Of a DNA stretch of 64,000 nt, positions 57,748-64,000 are shown piece after piece (position 1 is the stretch's first letter; each line of letters starts with the position of its first letter). A program made the position numbers and the translations under genes. Origin of the DNA: Chalciporus piperatus (Eukaryota > Basidiomycota > Agaricomycetes > Boletales > Boletaceae); contig JBBPTG010000040.1 of NCBI GenBank assembly GCA_038093975.1, positions 1 to 64,000 on the forward strand. Reading direction: 5' to 3'. Below the pieces are notes generated by a model, which saw only the letters and a list, made by a program, of their open reading frames with translations, had not been told where the DNA came from and did no database searches.

Positions 57748-60700
57748 TTTTTTTTTTTTTGGACAAGCGGTAACATTAGGTAGCAACTGACAAGTCTAGT
57801 TCTACCTAATACGCTAAGGCGGAGGCGCTATTGCGGTCTCCGGTCCGAGGAAAAATGCGCTTACGCACGCCCTACGTCATAGGGGGTGTGGGACTCCGTG
57901 AGCTGTCCGGTTTCCCCGTTGTAAAATAGGGGGCCTAGACAGTTTTATACCCACTAAAACCTCATGGTTTATCACCCAGTCCTTGGGGGGGTCTGGGTTG
58001 TTTAGTGTGTTTCGCCATGTGGCTTCGATCTTGTTTTTTAGTCCGGGTGGTTTTTTTGACTTCGCTCTCCTTCGGTCTATGTCGAGGCGTGTGTTGATTT
58101 TTTCTTCCCACATGTTGAGGATTGTGCTCGGGGTGAGCTGTTTGTTGCCTATTACTCTTCCACATCGTATCGCCCAAATTAGGTGTGCCGATTCTGACAG
58201 GAGGATGATTCTTAGCCTTGCTTTTCCGTCTTTTCTGTGGTTTTGTTCTTCTGTTGGATCGTTCTGGTTAGTTGGTTTTAGCGACCCGCAACCTAGTATG
58301 TGTCCGATCGTCGGTTGTGTCCATTCGCCTAGTTCTTGGGGCCATAGTTGTCGCGTTGCTGCCCATATTGTGACTCTTTCTGGGCTTGGGCATTCCGTTA
58401 GTATGTGATCTAGCGATTCGATTGGGTCGTCACAGTATGTACACTTCGCCCTCTGTTCGAAGTTGGGGATGTTTAGCCAGTAGTTTCCTACCCTTATGGC
58501 GCCGTTTATTGCCTTATATAGAAAAGTCTGTATTGGTCGCCTGATGTCCGTGTTTCGAACATTCTTCCATAGGGATTTGTCTGTTTCTAGCGTTGTTGTC
58601 GTGCTCTGTACCGCGTGCCTGGCTATATCTAGGTTCATCAGTGTCGTTCTGGTGTACGGTTTGAGTTCCATGTTGTTGATTATCTTGTATGCTATTGATT
58701 GCGTGATCTCTGATAGTTTCGCTCCTGATGCATTGAATTCTTCCGGGACCTCCAGGTCTACATGGTCCGGTTGCACTTTCTTTGCTCCTTCGTTTGCAAG
58801 TTTATCTGCTTGTTCATTCCCTTCTATCCCATCATGTCCTTTCACCCACTCGAAGTTTGTCGGTGCGGTTCTTATGCGTAGTTCGTATGCGGCTCTTTGG
58901 AACCACTTCTTATTACTTATTCCGGCCCATCCTATGTTTTCCCATGATTTTAGGTGTTTCGTGAGGCCGTTGATTGCGTACATCGAGTCTGAGATAATCG
59001 TTAGTGGTACCGTTGGTTGGGTGAGTTGTAGGGCTACTGTTATCGCTGCTATCTCTCCTGTCTGATTCGATTGTTCGGTACCCGGTACTTGTATCGCTGT
59101 GTTGTTTGGGTTATTTTCTCCAAACCAGATCCCGGCACCGCACTTTGCGTTTTCTTTTCCGTTATTGATACTTGACCCGTCTGTGTAGGCTATCGTGGGG
59201 GGGGCGTTTTCGCCTGGTTCCACTCTAGGGGCTTGTAGTCTGTGTGCTGGTTGTATCGGAGTCGTCTTGGTCGGACCAAGTATTCTGAAGCATTCGTTCA
59301 GGGAGTCTCTTGCTGTAATGGATGGGTCGAAGATGATTCCTTCCCCTTTCTTTAGATCAGCTGTTCTGTTCTTTTCTTTTCTTCTGTGCGTGAGTGTTAG
59401 ACGGTCTTTTGGGGGCGCTGTCTGAGGGTCGTATTTCGGTTCCATAAATCCGATTATGTCGCGGGCTAGGGCTGCGCACGTATGTGGGTTTTTACATCCT
59501 CGTCTGCGGTCTTTCCTGCAGTTCCTACAGCTGCAGGTTCTGTCTGGACGGTGGGTGGAGTTGTGGTCAGTTGTTCGTTTGCTTATTTTCACTAGGTCTC
59601 GTATACGTTCGGCCTTATGTGTCGTTCGTAGGCATTTTGTTTTCGTTTTGTGGTATAAGCGCGGGGGGACTCCTATATGGTGCCATGCAGGTAGTTGCCG
59701 TTTCAGTGATTTCGATAATTTCAGGGGGGCGAATGTGAGGTTCCATTTCTTCGCCGTTTTTAAAAGTGAGATCACAGATCTGGGTATTTTTTTCTTTACT
59801 CGCGGTTGTCGCCCCGAGGGCCTTATCGAGGTAAGGAATGTTGTTATATCGCTTGGGTTTCTTATTCCGTCCTTTTGTGTGCAGTTGATTATGGTGTCCG
59901 TCACGTATGCCCAAGTTGGTCGTGACTTCTGTTCGTTTGATAGGTATGTCTTAAGCCATGTTATTTCTATGGCTTGGTTCCTCGTTTCGAGGTTCAGCAG
60001 GTCGATTCCCCCAGCTTCGCGTGGTTTGTATAGCTGTTCCATTCCTAGGCCTGGTGGAGTGCGTTCACCGTTCCACATAAAGTCTCGGGTGATTTGTGTT
60101 AGCGTTTTCAGGGTTTGTTCTGGCATCCCTTGTGCTTTCGTTAGGAACTGTGTCATTCCTCCTACTACCATCTGTATGATTAACCGCTTTGCGTCTAAGG
60201 TTGGGTGGGAGGTATTCCAGCGGTCTAGTGAGTGTTTTATCTTGTCGATCGTTGTTGTCCAGGAGTGTGCTTGATCTAGGTTGTTTCCTATCCATGCGCC
60301 TAGTATTCTCGTTGGATGTCCATCTTCCGCTATCCGTATCCCTTCACGTAGGGGGGGGTCTTGTGGGTGTAGGCACCTTGTTTGTGTTATTCTTTCTCGG
60401 TGTTGTCTCGTTCCCATTGGTATGATTTCTGTCTTCTCTAGGTTAAATTTCGCTCCTGATGCTTTACACCAGGTGTTGAGTATCTTTTCCAGCGTGGAGT
60501 ATTTATCATTCTTTGATAGGTATACCGTCGTATCGTCGGCATACATGTTGACTATTATTTTATCAGGTGTGTTCGGTACGTTGTACCCGGTTAGGTCTGG
60601 TGAGTTCCTTATCGTGGCTGCTAGGGGTTCTATGGCTAGGTTAAAGAGTAGGCACGATAGCGGGTCCCCTTGCCGGACTCCCCTCAGCACTTGATACTTT

Positions 60701-61017
60701 TCGCTTAGGATTCCATTTACCATCACACCTGTTTTAGCGTGTTTGTATAGTGATTCTACTGTGGATATGAAGAGGTCGGGTAGGTTATAGGTTTTCAGTG
60801 TGTCTAGGAGGTATCTATGGTCTATTTTATCGTACGCTTTCTCTTGGTCGAGCGCTACTATGGCGCCGTCCTCTTCCATGTAGTCGGCGTATGAGCACAT
60901 TGTTTCTGCGAGTCTTATGGGGTCGAAGATTGATCTATTTGGGACAAAACCAGTCTGGTTCGGGTGGAGTAGTGTACAGGCGTGCTGCGCTAGCTGCGTC
61001 GCTAGCACTTTTGTCAT
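57748..61017 (-). mobile_element. Non-LTR retrotransposon (LINE), 5'-truncated, with RNase H
   Basis: On the minus strand the element ends in a poly(A) tail (T run 57748-57760 on the plus strand) and is flanked by a perfect 14-bp target duplication. Its right end starts inside the reverse-transcriptase domain, so ORF1 and the endonuclease are missing, as is normal for incomplete target-primed reverse transcription. RT followed by RNase H is typical of Tad1/I-type fungal LINEs. Confidence 0.95.
57877..61017 (-). pseudogene. LINE reverse transcriptase and RNase H, N-terminally truncated
   Basis: Open from the truncation point to the stop at 57877. RT: VLATQLAQHACTLLHPNQTG, GFVPNRSIFDPIRLAETM, DGAIVALDQEKAYDKIDHRY, VLRGVRQGDPLSCLLFNLAI, NMYADDTTVYLSK. 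After a long thumb/linker, RNase H: IAYTDGSSINNGK, QTGEIAAITVAL, LTIISDSMYAINGL, WVKGHDGIEGNEQADKLAN. Near the end a zinc-like CTYCDDPIESLDHILTECP. No internal stop or shift is seen, so the insertion is young, but it lacks the N-terminal endonuclease and its promoter. The first roughly 10 codons of the wider open frame belong to host DNA. Confidence 0.93.
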
Positions 61018-61031
61018 TGAGTCACTTTTCC
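61018..61031. repeat. LINE target-site duplication, right copy
   Basis: Identical to 57734-57747. It lies only 65 bp upstream of the ASF1 start codon. Confidence 0.95.
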
Positions 61032-61095
61032 ACGTGATCCCATTCATTCTCCCTCGACGCGCTCTTGTTTCGGTTTCACAGCGAGCAATTGCAAG

Positions 61096-61843
61096 ATGTC
61101 GATCGTCACCATACGAGTCAGTCCAAACACACACACACCGAGCGACTCCAGCTAACCCCATTACCAACCAGAACGTCGAATTCCTAAACAACCCCGCCCG
61201 TTTCCTCGACCCCTACACCTTTCGCGTCACATTCGAATGTATCGCACCTCTCAAAGACGGTCTGTCCCCCTCCCCTCCCCCTTCACTCACTCACTCACAT
61301 GCTCACCCCCAACCAGACCTCGAATGGCGTCTCATCTACGTCTCCTCCCCCGGTAACGAAGAACTCGACCAAGAACTCGACGACTGCCTCGTCGGACCCG
61401 TCCCCGTCGGCGTCAATTCCTTCGACTTCTCAGGCATCCCTCCAGACCCATCCAAAGTACCCCCCGAAGACGTCCTAGGCGTCGCAGCGCTCATCCTCAC
61501 AGGATCGTATAATGACCAGGAATTCGTTCGCGTGGGGTATTATCAGAACACGGAGTATGATAACGAGGAGATGAAAGAGAGTCCACCGCAGAAGATCGTG
61601 TTTGAGAGGTTGGTGAGGGAGATGAATACAAAGCCACGCGTGACGAGGTTTCAGATAAAATGGTGCGTATTGTCTTTGTCGCGACGTGTGGGTGTGCTGA
61701 TCCGCTACAGGGATGTATCCCCACCCTCAGTCGCCGCCGCCGGTGCGGCTGCCTCAGCCGCAGTACCTTCCGCAGATGACCTAGATACTCCCGAAGAAGA
61801 CGCTGAAACGAACGCACCTCACAAAACAAACGGTGTCTCATAG
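61096..61843 (+). CDS. ASF1: Histone chaperone ASF1
   Basis: Binds H3-H4 dimers and hands them to CAF-1 or HIR during nucleosome assembly. Four exons: ATG 61096 (MSIVTIR), NVEFLNNPARFLDPYTFRVT with FECIAPLKD, DLEWRLIYVSSPGNEELDQE, ELDDCLVGPVPVGVNSFDFS, VLGVAALILTGSYNDQEFVR, VGYYQNTEYDNEE, TRFQIKW, then a final exon with an Ala-rich acidic tail ending TNGVS at TAG 61841-61843. The conserved core and the V...R...YY...T contacts are intact. The start leaves only 64 bp of original upstream DNA before the LINE. Confidence 0.95.
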
Positions 61844-62005
61844 TCCTGTTATAGTTTTCTTTCAGATATCACTGTCATTATACCACTGTCTCATTAGATG
61901 TTGTCGTCGCACCTCCAATCAAAAACCGGATCACGTTCAGGTCACTGATATCTAATATACCTTCGAGGTAACTACACCGGAACTTACACACCACTCCCCA
62001 CGAAC
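61844..62005. other. Convergent spacer between ASF1 and UBP6
   Basis: Short 3' flanks; nothing else seen. Confidence 0.5.
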
Positions 62006-64000
62006 CTACGCCAGCGACTTGCTCTTGTACAATAGTACATATGCCGCCGAATCTTCACCTCCGCCGTCGATAGTCGACAACTTCTCTTGGGGGAACATGG
62101 ACACCTTGTCATCATCAAACTTGTACCAGTCCTCGTCGTCATCGTCAAACTGTTTCTCAGACGTCGAAGCGTCCCCCGACATAGAAGCCGCAGCACGTTT
62201 GCCTGCGCGGAACACACTCTTCTTCACGAAGCCCATGTAGTGTCCGGAATCAGCGTGTGCGCCCTTGTGAGTAACGATGGCTGAGCACCACCATTCAGTG
62301 TACATTAGCACAAGTCTCCCGCAAAACGTGAAAGGTCACTCACCGACAAGCTCATACAGCCCCGTAACGCTACACCCAAAGTCTTCTTTCAGCTCTGGAG
62401 CCACTAGCGCCTCAAGATCGCTCAGCTCCCGAGTGCGGTAAACGCTCTCGTCTTCTAGATCCACACCAGTCGATGCGGCCGGCTGGTCAACGTTCATGCT
62501 TGAACCATCTGCGGCAGCGTCAGCTGGAGCACTGGTTTGAGGAGCATTCTTGGTCCGCTTCCGGACCTTTCTCCGCTCAGATCGTTCCTTCTCGATCTCT
62601 TTCAGCCTCCGGGAGACTGGGATTAATTTCTCCTTCAGCTCGGGCGTGGCGATGTCCACGGCATCAAATTCTGTCTGGAACTTCACTTTCCGCTGTCGAC
62701 GGACGGTCAGAACCGAACGATGAGCCAGAGGGAGAAACACGAAGGATACTAACCATGATTTTCGCTTTCTTGTTAATGTCACGACGCCACGCGAAACGGA
62801 CCATGTGCACGGTCAGGTAACTCGGGAGTCGCGACAAGCGAGAAGTCTGGCTGTAGACGGCATCGCGTCCCAACGATGGTGAGTTCTTGGTGAGTTTGGA
62901 GTTGAGAGCCTAGGCGTGCATGCGCGTAAGACGGGCTCAAGTCGTCATTAAAGGGAGACTCACATCCATGATACCTGTGTGCATGTAATTCGTCGAGATG
63001 CTGATGTTGCACTCGATCTTGAGCACGCGCTCAGTCGTTACAGTTGCGGGTTCTTCGGCAGATTCGTCGCACTTTAGCCTAATCGTGACGAGGTCAGTAT
63101 ATATGCGAGTGCGCAGGCATGATGGACCTACTCTCGACGCATCTCGCCCACCAAGAACTGATCGACGAATTTTTTGCCGGGAACAGAAGACCCAGAAGGG
63201 TCGATTCCAGGGACATCTTTGAGCGTGTTGGTCATCTGAGTCCAGCATTCTTCTGCGTCTGAGGAAGACGTTAGAACACTATGTAGTGGTGATGAATGAA
63301 TACACCTAACCTTGTTGGGCATACCCCGGCAACATCCCGCCCTTCGCCCTATCCAACTCGTTGAACTGGGGGATAGCCTGTCTCAGAACGGACAAGAAGG
63401 TAGCTGGAACAAAGCTTTCCGTCGTACGAGACATGTTATTATACAAATCCCGCAAAGCCCTCGGGAGGATATCAAGGGGAGATGATCTACGAGGAAAGGT
63501 CAGACGGTGGTGAAGAGCCACCCAAAAGCTTACGTTTCCAATGCAATTTGGAGTTCAGGTATCGCTCTCATGGCTTGAACAGTAGAGTTCATGTAACATG
63601 TATTTCCAAGACTGAACACGAGATTAGCGACATCGAATAGACGAAGCGGTTTCACTCACTTTTTGAGTCCAACGGGGAGAGCGAGCTTGGGGGTTTTGTC
63701 AGCAGCCGATCCAATGGATTAGAGGCACATATCTCACAGCTTCTGCCATCTCTGAATCATCCATATCTGGCGCATATATGCCGCGATCAGCCGAACATTG
63801 ATCGAGTGAACAAACGATCTTTATCTCACCCTCAAGGAAAACGATAGGTTTCTCCGGTGGCTTCGGTAGTTCACCAGCGGCACCGATGACCGTAAAAGTC
63901 TGACCCTACACACTCACAAGCATCAGCATCCACCCTCCTCTCAAGACGCGCGAGAGGATCTCATAGGCCGCGTCATACACTCACCGCTTTAGGCGCCACT
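62006..64000 (-). CDS. UBP6: Proteasome-associated deubiquitinase UBP6/USP14 (partial at right edge)
   Basis: Removes ubiquitin from substrates at the 19S proteasome. Read right to left: the end of the ubiquitin-like domain (APKAGQTFTVIGAAGELPKP, from the window edge), PPEKPIVFLEG, LALPVGLKNLGNTCYMNSTV with the catalytic Cys (about 63600), QAMRAIPELQIALE, RALRDLYNNMSRTTESFVPA, LPGYAQQDAEECWTQM, then TNYMHTGIMD, YLTVHMVRFAWRRDINKKAK, a charged insert (KEIEKERSERRKVRKRTKN), YRTRELSDL, AIVTHKGAHADSGHYMGFVK with the catalytic His (about 62250), DEDWYKFDDDKVSMFPQEKL and AAYVLLYKSKSLA, stop at 62006. Many short introns. The N-terminal half of the Ubl domain and the start codon lie outside. Confidence 0.93.

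Noticed and set aside
58496..59065. Plus-strand frames over the LINE
   Set aside because: They are antisense shadows of the LINE reverse transcriptase/RNase H frame.

Overview
The window looks like nuclear DNA of a mushroom-forming basidiomycete (Agaricomycetes). Genes are split by many introns of about 45-60 bp with GT...CTNAC...AG signals. There is a CxC2-type KDZ transposase, a family typical of this group, and the housekeeping genes (RAD6, ASF1, OPI3, LCL3, UBP6/USP14, a RasGEF) have fungal architecture. The window splits into a transposon-rich left third and a gene-rich right two thirds.

Left third (1-21989). Positions 1-11400 hold a KDZ transposase running off the left edge and three unrecognised multi-exon genes: an AT-hook protein, a Pro/Ser-rich protein with a Zn2Cys6-spaced cysteine cluster, and a small protein whose first coding exon is interrupted by a 33-bp minisatellite. 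All share a strong local bias for TCGGCC/GGCCGA and may belong to one large element. A 20-bp minisatellite (11640-12355) follows. Next come a 5'-truncated Copia element with one in-frame stop, an AT-rich stretch, an array of about 150-bp modules that each carry a covarying hairpin and splice-like signals (16486-17211), and a full-length, apparently young Copia element with identical LTRs (17212-21989).

Middle (21990-34573). This holds two paralogues of a giant DUF6606/DUF3638/DUF3645 protein with SF2-helicase-like motifs. The right copy is complete, about 3100 aa. The left copy keeps only its last exons, cut inside an intron exactly at the Copia LTR.

Right part (34574-64000). In order: a PAP2/DPP1-like lipid phosphatase (+), OPI3 phospholipid methyltransferase (-), an SDR oxidoreductase (+), RAD6/UBC2 (+), then an inverted duplication (40462-43060 against 47600-50165) carrying WD40-repeat genes head to head with LCL3. 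One WD40 gene is intact on each arm. A third, decayed WD40 copy, a GPI-anchored small protein and the intact LCL3 lie between. Then come a protein with a trypsin-like C-terminus (-), a large RasGEF (-), a 5'-truncated LINE with a perfect 14-bp target duplication inserted in the shared RasGEF/ASF1 promoter, ASF1 (+), and UBP6/USP14 (-, running off the right edge).

Genes here mostly work separately. The DPP1-like and OPI3 genes are both phospholipid enzymes, and RAD6, UBP6 and possibly the DUF3638 proteins relate to ubiquitin. These are neighbourhood observations, not evidence for operon-like units. All family assignments are from reading motifs; no search was run.
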